DNA from: Apostichopus japonicus
Lineage: Eukaryota > Echinodermata > Holothuroidea > Aspidochirotida > Stichopodidae
Direction of reading: 5' to 3'
DNA: 64,000 nucleotides
Assembly (NCBI RefSeq): GCF_037975245.1
Contig: NC_092564.1
Coordinates: 7,721,984 to 7,785,983, forward strand
Of the stretch, positions 51,201-59,253 are shown one piece after another. Numbering within the stretch: position 1 is the stretch's first letter; each line of letters starts with the position of its first letter. Below the pieces are notes generated by a model. The model searched no databases and was not told the origin of the DNA. It was given only the letters and a program-made list of their open reading frames with translations. The translations under genes and the position numbers were made by a program.

Positions 51201-54200
51201 TGAGTCTTCAGGTCTTAGAAAGTGCCAAGGACTGTACTGCTGTATTTTTTTAACTGAAGGGGACCAATAGCACTTTACTGACAGACTAATGCAGCTATAT
51301 ACTTAGATCCAATGCAGCAGTTACCTGAAAGTGACAAGGAAGCTTCTTACAAGTAAAATAATCCATACAACCTACAAAACCCTTCTTCGTCCTCCCCAAA
51401 TTCACTAGTTTGGCAGTAAAATGTAATGGCCATTCAAAGTACTAACTGTATTCATTTGACACCTGCAGAAATCCAGCCATCAACTAAGTCAGGGGTGCAA
51501 TGACCATTATTGTTATGGGGAAAGGGAGGGGGGTGGACTAAGATGGTTTCTGATGTCATCCCAGGGAAGGTTGTTCATCCTCCCCTTTGAGAAATTTTGG
51601 AGGGTACTTAGATACATAATGGTGCAGTTGTAAACATTTGAAACATTGTTGATGAATTTTCAACTGTTTAGATTGTACCGTTATTGACTTAAATGTATTA
51701 CACTAATATTTTTATTTTTGGAATATTTTTAAATCAGTTGGGGGAGGGGGGATGTTTCATTACGCCCCTGACCTCTGTCATTGAAAGTACTGTGTGTACG
51801 TGCAATGTTCTTTAGCTTGAAATGTAACTTTTAATATCTTTTTAACTTTAATTCCAGTTAGAAAAGCACAAAACATGTCAACTATTTATCAAAGTATAAT
51901 AAAATCAACCAAATACCATGAGAATATAACAGATAAATTGCTTTTCCTGGACAATATTCCTTCTCACAAAAATATCAACATAGAACACAGGCCTACTGTA
52001 CCTTAATTAGTAGTGCTAAACTGCTAACAAATGTAGCTACCAAGGTCCACAATATATAATAACAGGAGATATCAAACATTCTATGAAACCACACAGTAGT
52101 GGCTCAATAGTCTGAGATTTGTTTTTTAATTATATCATAACCAAGTAAGCTTGATTTACTTTGGAACTATTGTTATAATAATTACATAAAGTTTGACTTT
52201 CCACTAGTAATTACCGTAATAACCTAGATATTCATTATTTGATAGAACGACTTAACGATTAGACACTAATCATTTACTAGTTCTAGAAAACAGTTCTGGG
52301 ACTCTTCAGTAAAGAAATCAATTAAATCGAACTTACTTTGTCAATGATATCAAAGAGTTCGTCGACTGCTCTGGGGATTATACCTAACTCGTTGGCGTCT
52401 CCCTGCATAGTGTGTGTTTTCCCACTGGATGTCTGACCATATGCAAAGATAGTTCCTGGTGAAATACACAAATAAGTACATGGTTTACAGCACTTGAAAA
52501 AGTTGAAGGGAAAAATAAGTGAAGGTACTGGCATTGATTAAGGTACAAATGTGAAGACAGATCATTAAACAACCATCCGTTTCAAATTTTACATCAATTT
52601 TAACAAACCTAGCAAGTATTATTGAAACTTACATAGCAATTAGTCAAACTAATACTTTTACTAATAGATTTATGAAATGGACTTGATCAAGCATCATTAT
52701 GAATTCGTAATCAATAGTTGCCAGTAGTAGATCCACCCTCCCCTCCAACCCTCCTCACCAACTTTGTCAGAAAAGGCCAATCAGGCCACCAATGTTTTCA
52801 AGTTTTGTTATCATTTGAGCATTTTTAGTCATCTGTAGAGTGTAGACTTAATTATCCAATTCAACCCATCTCACTCACCCAAAATAATTTGTATAGTTAG
52901 AAGCTTCATTGAAGATTTGTTTCAGATGCATTTAAGCTATTATATTAACGAGTTAACCTTTTACAATAAAATATCAGTAAAGCTTCATATAGTTAACCGT
53001 CAAAAGTGAATGGAAACCATGATCACGCGTGTCGTATGTCTGAGGTTGATTTGCAAACATTTAAGAATTGGGGTATACATTGCAATAGAGCCTTTGTTTG
53101 GTTATTTCTTGTAAGCAAATGCCACCCTTGACCACCACCCATCCCCTATATGCAGACGCCAATACCGGCAGGGCGTCACTAAGGTACATATGGTGTGCAG
53201 GTGGAAAAGTGTTACTTTTTTCTTGTTTTGTTCTCTCTGTTTATTTATGGGAGCCCCCTTCGGAATGCTTCCTTTCATAATTTTCCTTGTTGCTTATATA
53301 TATGCCACTTATTTAACTTCTCTGTATTTAAATTGTGAAAAACACAAATAAATGATATGAAGCATCTCTTATTATGGAGCTCTAATACATATCACTTTAC
53401 ACAAGTCTACCTTAACCTACCATCATAACCATTCATTGAAGCTTGAACAATGGGTTGAGCTATCTCTTTGTAAACGACATCTGTAGACTCATTGTGAGCA
53501 AAAACTCTATCTGTTGAATGAAAAGATGTCAAGAAAAAATTGCATATTCACGATCCAACATAGCCAAGAAAATATCCTTACTTGTTACAAAAAAATATGG
53601 AAATCTGAAATTGATGCATCTTCATTGTATGATAGCAGCACCTGCACAAAAAGGTGTATACCTAGATATACGTATGTTAAGAGAAAAACTACTACAATTG
53701 AATATAAACAACTAAGAGCCAGGGTTTCCACATCAATTATTAAATGTATTATATAATCTGACAAGTTTGTCTTTCTTTCTTTTTTTTTCTTTCTTTTTAA
53801 ACTTCTGACATTGTCTTTACATTTTGTTTAAAAGCAAGAACATTGAAACTATTCAGTGATACAGTGCACTGTTGTGACTTTACCTATGATCTAAGCAATC
53901 ATATCATAAATTAGTGCACATATAGGGTTCTAAGCAATCAAATAAATGCACATAGGTTACCTAAATACTTACCAAATATGTATGGCTTTGCTGATTTATT
54001 GGCAGTTTGGCAAATGGAATTTTTGTCCGCTTGCCAGAATATTTGTGAGTTCTCATCATCCTCCCTGAATGGAATGGAAAATGTTATTTGTTAGTAATAA
54101 AGTTAATACTGACAGAAACCTAAAATTAATTATTTCTGTTTGACAATTACACTTTTTGCATTGAAAAGCATTAAAGGATTTGTTATTGCATGTAGCTATT

Positions 54201-54616
54201 TCATGATACATAAAATCATGGATCAGGATGTCTACACAGTAACAAACACTACATGTAATTTTTATGCCAAGGGGTTCCAATTTTGTGTTTCTACGTAATG
54301 TTCTTGTGCTACTAGGGAGTAAAGCAGATGAATCATTTTATTCAAAATAAAATATGCAATAGGCCTTAATACATTCTCTAAATATTTCATTGTAGTCATA
54401 ATCTCTGATAGTTCTCTCATAGTTTCTGATCAGTTAATAATTTGAGAAACACTCAATACCAATATTTAACACTGGGAGACTGTTGAGCAACCACAAGTAA
54501 AATGATTCTTTGATTGATAGATAGATACACTTTTGATCAATCAACAGAGTGAAACAATGTCATTCTTACCTTTTTATCAGGGGACGCACTCTGATGGCTA
54601 CATGTACGTTGTCCAT
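25606..54616 (-). CDS. CENPE: Centromere-associated kinesin CENP-E (kinesin-7), 34 exons, complete
   Basis: Reconstructed coding exons in transcription order: 54616-54570, 54064-53973, 53510-53421, 52455-52337, 51022-50909, 50426-50345, 50096-50029, 48998-48933, 48528-48265, 47862-47743, 47295-47131, 45856-45673, 45284-45157, 44903-44773, 44070-43953, 42127-39648, 38824-38770, 38084-37938, 37357-37307, 36827-36735, 36475-36257, 35559-35407, 34629-34453, 33511-33371, 32984-32808, 32182-32105, 31024-30848, 30390-30250, 29050-28961, 28515-28460, 28101-28013, 27265-27130, 26684-26569, 25769-25606. The total is 6,528 nt, 2,175 aa, and every junction is GT-AG and in phase. CENP-E is a plus-end-directed kinetochore motor for chromosome congression and spindle-checkpoint signalling. 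Evidence: N-terminal motor with P-loop GQTSSGKT (83-90), switch I SSRSH (195-199), switch II DLAGSE (230-235); a very long coiled-coil rod; a C-terminal region with the conserved GSG...LHLKS...LEKE block; and a CaaX end. Human CENP-E is about 2,700 aa, so this rod is shorter. Exon boundaries are my reading of splice sites, not transcript data. Confidence 0.93.
26569..26684 (-). CDS. CENPE: CENP-E exon 33, tail
   Basis: It encodes [20 protein letters not shown] and a basic Pro-rich stretch ([16 protein letters not shown]). The phase-2 entry and phase-1 exit fit the neighbours. The donor AAAG|GTCAGT is somewhat weak. Confidence 0.83.
27130..27265 (-). CDS. CENPE: CENP-E exon 32, conserved C-terminal block
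   Basis: It encodes [19 protein letters not shown] then [24 protein letters not shown]-x-V/I...L-LKS...LEKE pattern is found near the C-terminus of vertebrate CENP-E, making this the best identifier of the tail. The acceptor is TTCCTGACAG (phase 1) and the donor CG|GTAAGG (phase 2). Confidence 0.85.
28013..29050 (-). CDS. CENPE: CENP-E exons 29-31, end of rod
   Basis: Exon 29 (28961-29050) is Ser-rich and non-coiled ([20 protein letters not shown]). Exon 30 (28460-28515) encodes [19 protein letters not shown]. Exon 31 (28013-28101) encodes [20 protein letters not shown] and [10 protein letters not shown]. Phases 0, 0, 2, 1 link them and lead into exon 32. Confidence 0.82.
29940..30120. repeat. 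AT-rich duplicated segment in CENPE intron 28
   Basis: The unit ataaaaagtatgaaa...ttaataatgcttaataaaat occurs at about 29940-29986 and again at 30057-30118, with poly-A/T tracts between. It follows sequence with a short hairpin (gagggtagctc ... gaggccctc), which looks like the 3' end of a degenerate interspersed repeat. No function inferred. Confidence 0.55.
30250..30390 (-). CDS. CENPE: CENP-E exon 28, 47-aa rod module copy 2
   Basis: A 141-bp phase-0/0 exon beginning [15 protein letters not shown] and ending [22 protein letters not shown]. It aligns without gaps to exon 24, and follows exon 27 as exon 24 follows exon 23. Confidence 0.9.
30566..30660. repeat. Short minisatellite (actatga-actca units) in CENPE intron 27
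   Basis: Units of about 9-14 bp (ctatgaact, caactatgaact) repeat about six times. They are flanked by a larger direct repeat, aacaaactcaagtaactaatg, at about 30548 and 30646. Noncoding. Confidence 0.7.
30848..31024 (-). CDS. CENPE: CENP-E exon 27, 59-aa rod module copy 3
   Basis: A 177-bp phase-0/0 exon with [15 protein letters not shown]...[12 protein letters not shown], the third copy of the module in exons 23 and 25. Confidence 0.9.
32105..32182 (-). CDS. CENPE: CENP-E exon 26, short rod exon
   Basis: A 78-bp phase-0/0 exon encoding [20 protein letters not shown] and six more residues. It is heptad-like with no recognised duplicate; flanked by TTATTTTCAG and GTAAGA. Confidence 0.82.
32404..32480 (-). 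pseudogene. CENPE: Degenerate or cryptic CENPE exon
   Basis: On the minus strand an open coil-like stretch ([20 protein letters not shown]) ends at a good donor AAG|GTGAGC at 32404. The only nearby acceptor (TGTGTAATTAG) would enter in the wrong phase and give TGA as the second codon. It sits where a 47-aa module would be expected after exon 25. It may be a decayed duplicate or a stop-introducing alternative exon. Confidence 0.35.
32808..32984 (-). CDS. CENPE: CENP-E exon 25, 59-aa rod module copy 2
   Basis: This 177-bp phase-0/0 exon contains [20 protein letters not shown] and EERNKNEKL. About 30 of 59 positions match exon 27 by eye count. The in-frame partner exon of 47 aa is missing after it; a degenerate exon-like segment sits there instead (32404-32480). 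Confidence 0.9.
33371..33511 (-). CDS. CENPE: CENP-E exon 24, 47-aa rod module copy 1
   Basis: This 141-bp phase-0/0 exon begins [15 protein letters not shown] and ends [21 protein letters not shown]. Exon 28 has the same length and about half identical residues by eye. Confidence 0.9.
34453..34629 (-). CDS. CENPE: CENP-E exon 23, 59-aa rod module copy 1
   Basis: This 177-bp phase-0/0 exon encodes residues 1663-1721. It contains the module core [14 protein letters not shown]...[12 protein letters not shown], shared with exons 25 and 27. It lies between acceptor TTTTACAG and donor GTAAAT. Confidence 0.9.
34851..35213 (+). mobile_element. TTAA-flanked MITE, copy B, in CENPE intron 22
   Basis: This 363-bp copy starts TTAA-AGGCATTGAAGA and ends CCCT-TTAA, and aligns with 11608-11978 across its length, including the internal motif atggtggtgtctaacacttc. 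The orientation is the same as copy A on the plus strand, opposite to CENPE. No transposase. Confidence 0.85.
35407..38824 (-). CDS. CENPE: CENP-E exons 17-22, rod
   Basis: Exons: 38770-38824, 37938-38084, 37307-37357, 36735-36827, 36257-36475, 35407-35559. All encode coiled coil. Exons 21 and 22 share a module: [20 protein letters not shown] versus [20 protein letters not shown], suggesting an old exon duplication. Exon 17 must start at 38824 because the alternative acceptor 8 bp later puts a stop in frame. From exon 18 on every exon is a multiple of three. The 36257 donor directly abuts a 49-bp tandem array. Confidence 0.88.
35861..36252. repeat. 49-bp minisatellite, 8 copies, abutting a splice donor
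   Basis: Eight head-to-tail 49-bp units (aagaataaggactcaaacag ... agggtccatctgt) fill exactly 392 bp with few substitutions; the most diverged is the first unit on the plus strand. Read on the minus (CENPE) strand, the array begins at position +5 of intron 21, so the last bases of the donor consensus belong to the first unit. Confidence 0.95.
39648..42127 (-). CDS. CENPE: CENP-E exon 16, 2.48-kb coiled-coil exon
   Basis: This single exon encodes residues 597-1422, almost entirely Glu/Lys/Leu/Arg-rich heptad sequence with no globular motif. It runs from acceptor TTTGACAG to donor GA|GTAAGTG, phase 0 in and 2 out. It is over nine times longer than any other exon of the gene. Its opposite strand shows several open frames that are only shadows of the biased codon composition. 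Confidence 0.95.
42722..43597. repeat. Minisatellite with higher-order structure in CENPE intron 15
   Basis: The basic unit is about 30-33 bp (gatcctgatgtatagactca + tgtatagacaatt). Variants carrying ggttatacatgta or attaatt insertions recur in a fixed order, and the same variant junction (catttatagac + aattaattaatcc) appears at 42740 and 42988, a 248-bp higher-order period. Minus-strand open frames across it are repeat artefacts. Confidence 0.93.
43953..45856 (-). CDS. CENPE: CENP-E exons 12-15, post-neck linker and coil
   Basis: Exon 12 (45673-45856) encodes [14 protein letters not shown], a basic Trp-containing segment, then Ser/Pro-rich sequence. Exon 13 (45157-45284) repeats the idea with [14 protein letters not shown]. 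These low-complexity stretches with SP and TP sites look like a regulated, non-coiled linker. Exons 14 (44773-44903) and 15 (43953-44070) return to coiled coil. Phases 0, 1, 0, 2, 0 connect exactly. Confidence 0.85.
46510..47060 (+). repeat. Diverged interspersed repeat, copy 1 (CENPE intron 11)
   Basis: Blocks such as tagcgttttgtattgtgg + agacatgattttttt, catgtatccacagagg and caactatcagtgtggaat match, in the same order, a region at about 61870-62410. Divergence is high with indels. No coding content or ends recognised. Confidence 0.55.
47131..47862 (-). CDS. CENPE: CENP-E exons 10-11, neck and first coil
   Basis: Exon 10 (47743-47862, 40 codons) begins [17 protein letters not shown], the kinesin alpha-6/neck-linker region, and turns into a coil with [14 protein letters not shown]. 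Exon 11 (47131-47295, 55 codons) is Gln-rich then heptad-like ([20 protein letters not shown]). Both are phase 0 on each side. Confidence 0.88.
47953..48241. repeat. tRNA-derived SINE-like repeat, copy 2, between (TA)n tracts (CENPE intron 9)
   Basis: The tRNA-like core lies on the minus strand at 48033-48104, with A-box TAGCCTAGTGG and B-box GGTTCGAATCC, both better preserved than in copy 1. Its tail and 5' flank (48105-48132) match copy 1 at 23584-23735. (TA)n runs bound it at 47953-47981 and 48175-48241. It is oriented like CENPE transcription. Confidence 0.78.
48265..48528 (-). CDS. CENPE: CENP-E exon 9, switch II and motor end
   Basis: The 264-bp exon encodes [11 protein letters not shown] (switch II), [38 protein letters not shown] and the final motor strand with [15 protein letters not shown]. 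These are diagnostic kinesin elements in the right order. It is bounded downstream by a (TA)n tract about 20 bp into the intron. Confidence 0.95.
48265..54616 (-). CDS. CENPE: CENP-E kinesin motor domain, exons 1-9
   Basis: Exons 1-9 encode residues 1-314. The start [13 protein letters not shown] matches the first beta-strand of kinesin motors. The ATG at 54614-54616 lies just after an acceptor-like TTTGTTTCTCAG, so an untranslated exon probably exists further upstream. Exons 2 and 3 give the region with [13 protein letters not shown], exon 5 [17 protein letters not shown], exon 6 [13 protein letters not shown]. All expected motor motifs are intact, arguing for an active ATPase. Confidence 0.93.
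49171..49394. repeat. Tandem duplication, 112-bp unit, in CENPE intron 7
   Basis: Two adjacent copies start at 49171 and 49283 (ttcacaattcaccccc ... cagacaac + catacatgggtcgga). They differ at a handful of positions, so the duplication is moderately recent. Confidence 0.9.
50029..50096 (-). CDS. CENPE: CENP-E exon 7, switch I
   Basis: The exon encodes [25 protein letters not shown] is the kinesin switch I nucleotide-sensing motif. Length 68 bp, phase 1 in and 0 out; flanked by TTCTTCAG and GTAAGT. Confidence 0.95.
52337..52455 (-). CDS. CENPE: CENP-E exon 4, ATP-binding P-loop
   Basis: The exon encodes [18 protein letters not shown] followed by [24 protein letters not shown] is the kinesin Walker A motif; K89 is the phosphate-binding lysine by homology. 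It starts in phase 1 and ends in phase 0 (donor AAA|GTAAGT). Confidence 0.95.
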
Positions 54617-54799
54617 TTTACCTGAGAAACAAAAATTAGAAGTGAGTATCTGCCTTTGCAAAACCAAGGACTTTTCTTTTGGTCTTTACAAACATCAAAC
54701 TAAGCATCAAACTTGCCTACTTCTAGCTCAGTAGTAGTACTGCTAGTATAATTCACTCATGAACCACATAGCTACTCACTGTCTGAAGACTGTGCAGTG

Positions 54800-55960
54800 C
54801 GGTCACACTAATTAGCGTCAACTCACGACAACTCAAGACAACAGGCTTAAAATAACATCAAATACCATCAAATACAATTGATGTTATCAGAGTATATCTG
54901 GAAACACGTTTAAAACTGACTGGAACCAGCTTGCATACAGATCTTTCACGGGAAAAAATGTTTTTGTCGTAAAAATCGCCAACTTTTTTCTAACGTTGAA
55001 TTAGACGACGTGATGCTATTGCGCTTGCGCAATGCCATCGGACCGAACCATTATAATATGGGTGGGTTTGTGCTAGGTTTGGAAAGTACCTTGTGTACAG
55101 TGTCGGTAAGGTGGGTTGTCGTAGTAATAAAGCACCAAAGTATGGTGAATGAACTCCAAATCAAATTATTTAATGTTTTAAAATAATGAATACTTCTTAT
55201 TATTTTTCCATTTTAATTTACATATGTTATTATTAATTTTACAGAGTCTTGCTTACTATCATTTTGCCCGGTTTTATTATTCTCTCCGTCAAATCATTGA
55301 ATGTTTTTAAAATAATGAATACTTCTTATTGTTTTTTCATTGTAATTTAAATATGTTATTATCAACTTTACAGAGTCTTGCTTACTATCATTTTGCCTGG
55401 TTTTATTATTCTCTCCGTCAAATCATTGAATGTTTTTAAAATAATGAATACTTCTTATTGTTTTTCCATTGTAATTTACATATGTTACTATCAACTTAAC
55501 AGTCTTGCTTACTATCATTTTGCCCGATTTTATTATTCTCTCCGTCAAATCATTGAATGTTATTAAAATAATGAATACTTATTATTGTTTTATTGCTTAC
55601 TATCATTTTCGCCTTTTGCCAAGTTACCAGTGTGTGGGCACCATTCTCAATTGGAAAATTACACTTACCTGTAGTGTAATGGTTCGGTCCAATGTCATTG
55701 CGCAAGCGCAATGGCATCTTGTCGTCCAATTCAACGTTAGAAAAAAGTTGGCGATTTTTACGACAAAAACATTTTTTCCCGTGAAAGATCTGTATGCAAG
55801 CTGGTTCCAGTCAGTTTTAAACGTGTTTCCAGATATACTCTGATAACATCAATTGTATTTGATGGTATTTGATGTTATTTTAAGCCTGTTGTCTTGAGTT
55901 GTCTTGAGTTGTCTTGAGTTGTCGTGAGTTGTCGTGAGTTGACGCTAATTAGTGTGACCC
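54800..55960. mobile_element. Long-inverted-repeat transposon (non-autonomous) upstream of CENPE
   Basis: The 1,161-bp element has inverted arms of about 260 bp: GGTCACACTAATTAGCGTC on the left and GACGCTAATTAGTGTGACC on the right, continuing inward to aatggttcggtcc. It is flanked by a perfect 8-bp duplication GTGCAGTG (54792-54799 and 55961-55968). The right arm has extra copies of a 10-bp gttgtcttga-type unit. The interior is a 129-bp tandem repeat, with no transposase. An 8-bp duplication fits hAT, Merlin or some MULE elements; the family is not resolved. It lies about 180 bp upstream of the CENPE ATG. Confidence 0.9.
55168..55615. repeat. 129-bp tandem repeat inside the long-inverted-repeat element
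   Basis: The unit contains gtcttgcttactatcatttt, then tattattctctccgtcaaat, then aataatgaatacttcttatt. It starts at about 55241, 55370 and 55499, with a truncated copy at 55591, about 3.4 copies in all. The plus-strand frames across it (55378-55843) only echo the repeat. Confidence 0.92.
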
Positions 55961-57029
55961 GTGCAGTGTGTTGTAGTGAAGACTATTGCAATAACGTTTA
56001 ACAAACTACTAGTACTACCTGCATTGCAATATTATTAGCCTAGGCATATGCTAATTTCATCCAATTATTGCATACCTTAGTTATTCTTTCCTAATCCTAC
56101 CTAGTCGATACTAAGATTCTGTAGGTCCAACAGTTACAGTTGGGCGAAGTAGGCTAGTACTAGTAGTACTACTTCTAGTACTTTATTTACCGGCCGCATA
56201 TGCCTAGCCTATGCCTGTTGTGCATAATGCTAGCCTAACGACAACAACATGGACAATTCAATTTGGAATGTTAACTAGCTCACTTTACTCATTCGAAGCC
56301 TTCGAAATTCGCTAATTTGAAATTTTAAACTGCAAATTTTTCCCTTTCTTCTTCGAGTGAAAGTTTATTGCATCTTATTAACTTCTCTGTCACGCCGTTT
56401 CACGGATTTACGGTAATATCCGCCAATGCTTTCAATAGTACCAACGTTAGTCTAAGGCGACGGATATTTAATTTTTTAAAAATCGGCCAAACGTATCATG
56501 AATATTCAAAGGGTGTACAGGTGTACTAATATTATCAAGTCATTCGTGGAGGTAATGGGTAATGTGGGATATATTTATTTTCACTGTTTCATCGCCGTTT
56601 CGAGTATTTTATCATATGGGAATTTACAACATATTATAAGGGATCGCTAACAACTCAATACTTTGATATGTAGAAACGTAGATAGGTACGGTATAATAAC
56701 CGTCAGTTGAAGTTTCCTAGGCTAAAATTAAAAAGAATACTAAGTGGTGTCGACTACAGCCATCGAAATCATATGTAGATGTTGTTATACACCATGTTCA
56801 TCTTTGGTCAAAATTCTTAAACTATTTTTTTTTATCACCCTGGAGGAAATTTACCTCACTGGGACATCCACACATCTTGTGTGATCATTTAGAATGCATG
56901 AGAACATTTTGGAGAGCAAAGACCTCCTGGAAACTTTTGAAAACGTCTAGCAATTACAGCATGGCTGCTATAATTTAAGGCCTATTAAGAAGGCACGAAA
57001 ACCAAAGAACCTGATCTATTCTCAACCCA

Positions 57030-57956
57030 GTCCCGGCCGCGAAATTATTTTTCCCACTTCGACGCGGCCATATTAGCATAATGGGCGTGGACTATCGGTC
57101 GTTGTTACGGCTTATTGGTCTACGTCACAGACTATGCAGTGATATCTCTCGGGTGTTTGTTTGGGTGCTGAAAGTTCTCAATTAAGTTACATGTCAGGGA
57201 TTCTAGTACACGTACCAGTATAATAAATAGTATAGTACAGAGGGACATTGCTATTTAGTCATAGTTATAGCAGGGAGCTGCTACTCTAACAGTAACAGCT
57301 CCCTGGTTATAGTTAATACAGACGCAAGTGACAACTGTTTAATAAAATGGGTAGAATATTTCAAGTCCGTAACAATACCCAGTAGCGGAAGTAAACTAAT
57401 GATGAAAGCACGTAGGCTCCTTACTGCAGTTTAAAAGGGGGTTCATTTATAAATGAACAAATAATTTAGAATGATGGATAAAACAATATGGGGCACAATA
57501 CAATACATGTATCTTTGTAGGTTTTTAGCATTGAAAGGTCAGTGGGCCTACCTGGTGTAATATGAAGTGTAATAATCAATACCACGGGAGGTTCATTTAT
57601 AACTTTTCCAGACCCTGCTGTCACGGGAGGTTCTTTTCCAAACTTTTCCTGACACGGGAGGTTCATAACACATCTAATAAACAAACACAGTTTGATTTTG
57701 TGATGGAATTTACCTCAAGAGCTCCATAAGACCCGATTGACTGGGAGAAGCAGTCGCACATCATCATGGATCTCATGAAGTCATGTCTTAGGCCTGAGTA
57801 TATTGGGCCTGAGTATATTAGCTGAGTATATAATTAAAGAGCTATATACGTAAGAGCTCGAAGTCGAAGTCACAAACTTGCCGGCCTCTGACGTATTTCA
57901 TAAGCCACGCCCATGTGGCCGCGTCGAAGTGGGAAAAATAATTTCGCGTCCCGGCC
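57030..57956. mobile_element. Inverted-repeat element (MITE-like), about 0.93 kb
   Basis: The left arm GCGAAATTATTTTTCCCACT + TCGACGCGGCCA (from 57039) is matched exactly by its reverse complement ending near 57947. Similarity continues inward to GGGCGTGG and a GGCTTAT...TACGTCA stretch, with an insertion on the left arm. Inside are a perfect palindrome (cagggagctg ... cagctccctg) and three copies of cacgggaggttc. Exact termini and a target duplication were not found. Confidence 0.8.
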
Positions 57957-58249
57957 TTAACGTCGATACTGTAACCGTATGATCTTTAATGATTAATACA
58001 GTTGAATTGAATCATATATATAGTACATAATCTGGTTTTATTTGGAGACTTTCATTGTTAATCCTATTTACGATGTTTAGTTGTGTTCATGGCGGTACTT
58101 TGCTACTACGGTCGTGACTAGCCTTCAACGTCACGTGCTTCTTATCGTTTCAAACGTCACATGCTAAATATCGTGTGTTACGCGTCTACAGGTCAATGCA
58201 TTTACCCTCCATGGTCAGTGTCTGACTCTTCATAGAAATTCAACACACA

Positions 58250-58569
58250 CCGTGTACATGTTGTTGTATGACGCAATCGTGCCATTGCATATTTCGTCAG
58301 TGTATGTCGTCAATGCAGTAAAAATAAATACAGAGCACCATTCGCGGCAACCGGCATTTTTCGTACAAGTACGATTTAGTTTATTCATTTCCAATGAGTC
58401 AGTTGTTGAGCTCTCAACCTACAGTCATGTAATTTTCATTACATATTTCGTGAAGCATCTTTTCTGTGAATTAGATTTCATTGTTTGCCGTTTCATCGCC
58501 AGATCGCCCGCCACCTTCAACTTTGCCATTCTCATCGCTCAAACGCTGTAACATTTTGTGTAGCCAAAG
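58250..58569 (+). promoter_or_regulatory. Possible promoter/untranslated first exon of the right-edge gene
   Basis: This stretch is richer in CpG than its surroundings (cgtcaatgcag, attcgcggcaa, atcgcccgcc) and ends at a good donor, CAAAG|GTATGT, at 58570. The next acceptor downstream, ttatttcctcag at 60266, precedes an ATG exon. I infer a noncoding exon here. No TATA box or other motif confirms it. Confidence 0.3.
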
Positions 58570-58972
58570 GTATGTATAGCCTATACTCCGGTAACGTTGC
58601 TAATCTATGTTAGAAGAACTTAGGTATAGTCATTGGCAATGCCTATATTCGTATTGTGTTTGTGACATTTTGCCTCCGTTCACACTGTCAGATAAGTTAT
58701 TGCCATTAAAGGTTTTAAATTCTTTGAGAGAGTTATGACAATCAATGGTTACATTTCTAACACAGGCTTCTGCCATCCATGGAAACCCTCTCACCCTAAA
58801 AAAAGAAGTGTAGCTAGTAAGCCTAGTATATGCCCCTGCTCTCAACAACTGCACATACTCAACTTAAGTGTATACTCTGTTGTATTTTATGCAGCAAAAT
58901 TGCATCAATAGATCGTCAGCAGTCTTTTAACTGCTCAAATTCATGATCATTTCATTAGAATGTTTAATGTTA

Positions 58973-59253
58973 CAAAGTGGCTATTCTTACGACTGTTCGT
59001 AAGAATAATTTCTTATTACGCATGCGCAGTTGCTATTTCTATGACAGGAGTACTATTTTTTACGACCAGGAGTAACAATAATTTCCGGTTAGGGTTAGTG
59101 TTAGGGTTAGGATTGGGGTTTAGGGTTAAAGTTAGGGTTAGGGTTACCCTTACTGCATGCGCAGTTGCTTTATTTACTTTACTGCGCTTGAATTCGCCTT
59201 TGTCGTAAGAATAGTTAATAAATAATTGTTGCGACGTAAGAATAGCCACGGCC
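58973..59253. mobile_element. Foldback MITE containing telomere-like repeats
   Basis: The arms gtggctattcttacga... and ...tcgtaagaatag / gacgtaagaatagccac form imperfect inverted repeats. A second inner motif, gcatgcgcagttgct, occurs on both sides in direct orientation. A 9-bp direct repeat TTAATGTTA flanks it (58964-58972 and 59254-59262), a plausible target duplication. The centre holds (TTAGGG)-like repeats. Confidence 0.75.
59089..59146 (+). repeat. Interstitial telomere-like TTAGGG repeats
   Basis: About nine imperfect GGGTTA units with variants (TTAGTG, GGATTGGGG, TTAAAG) sit inside the foldback element. They are the vertebrate/echinoderm-type telomere motif, but interstitial and degenerate. 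Confidence 0.85.

Noticed and set aside
59089-59146. A chromosome end or telomere junction
   Set aside because: Repeats are degenerate, short, interstitial and inside a foldback element, with normal sequence on both sides.
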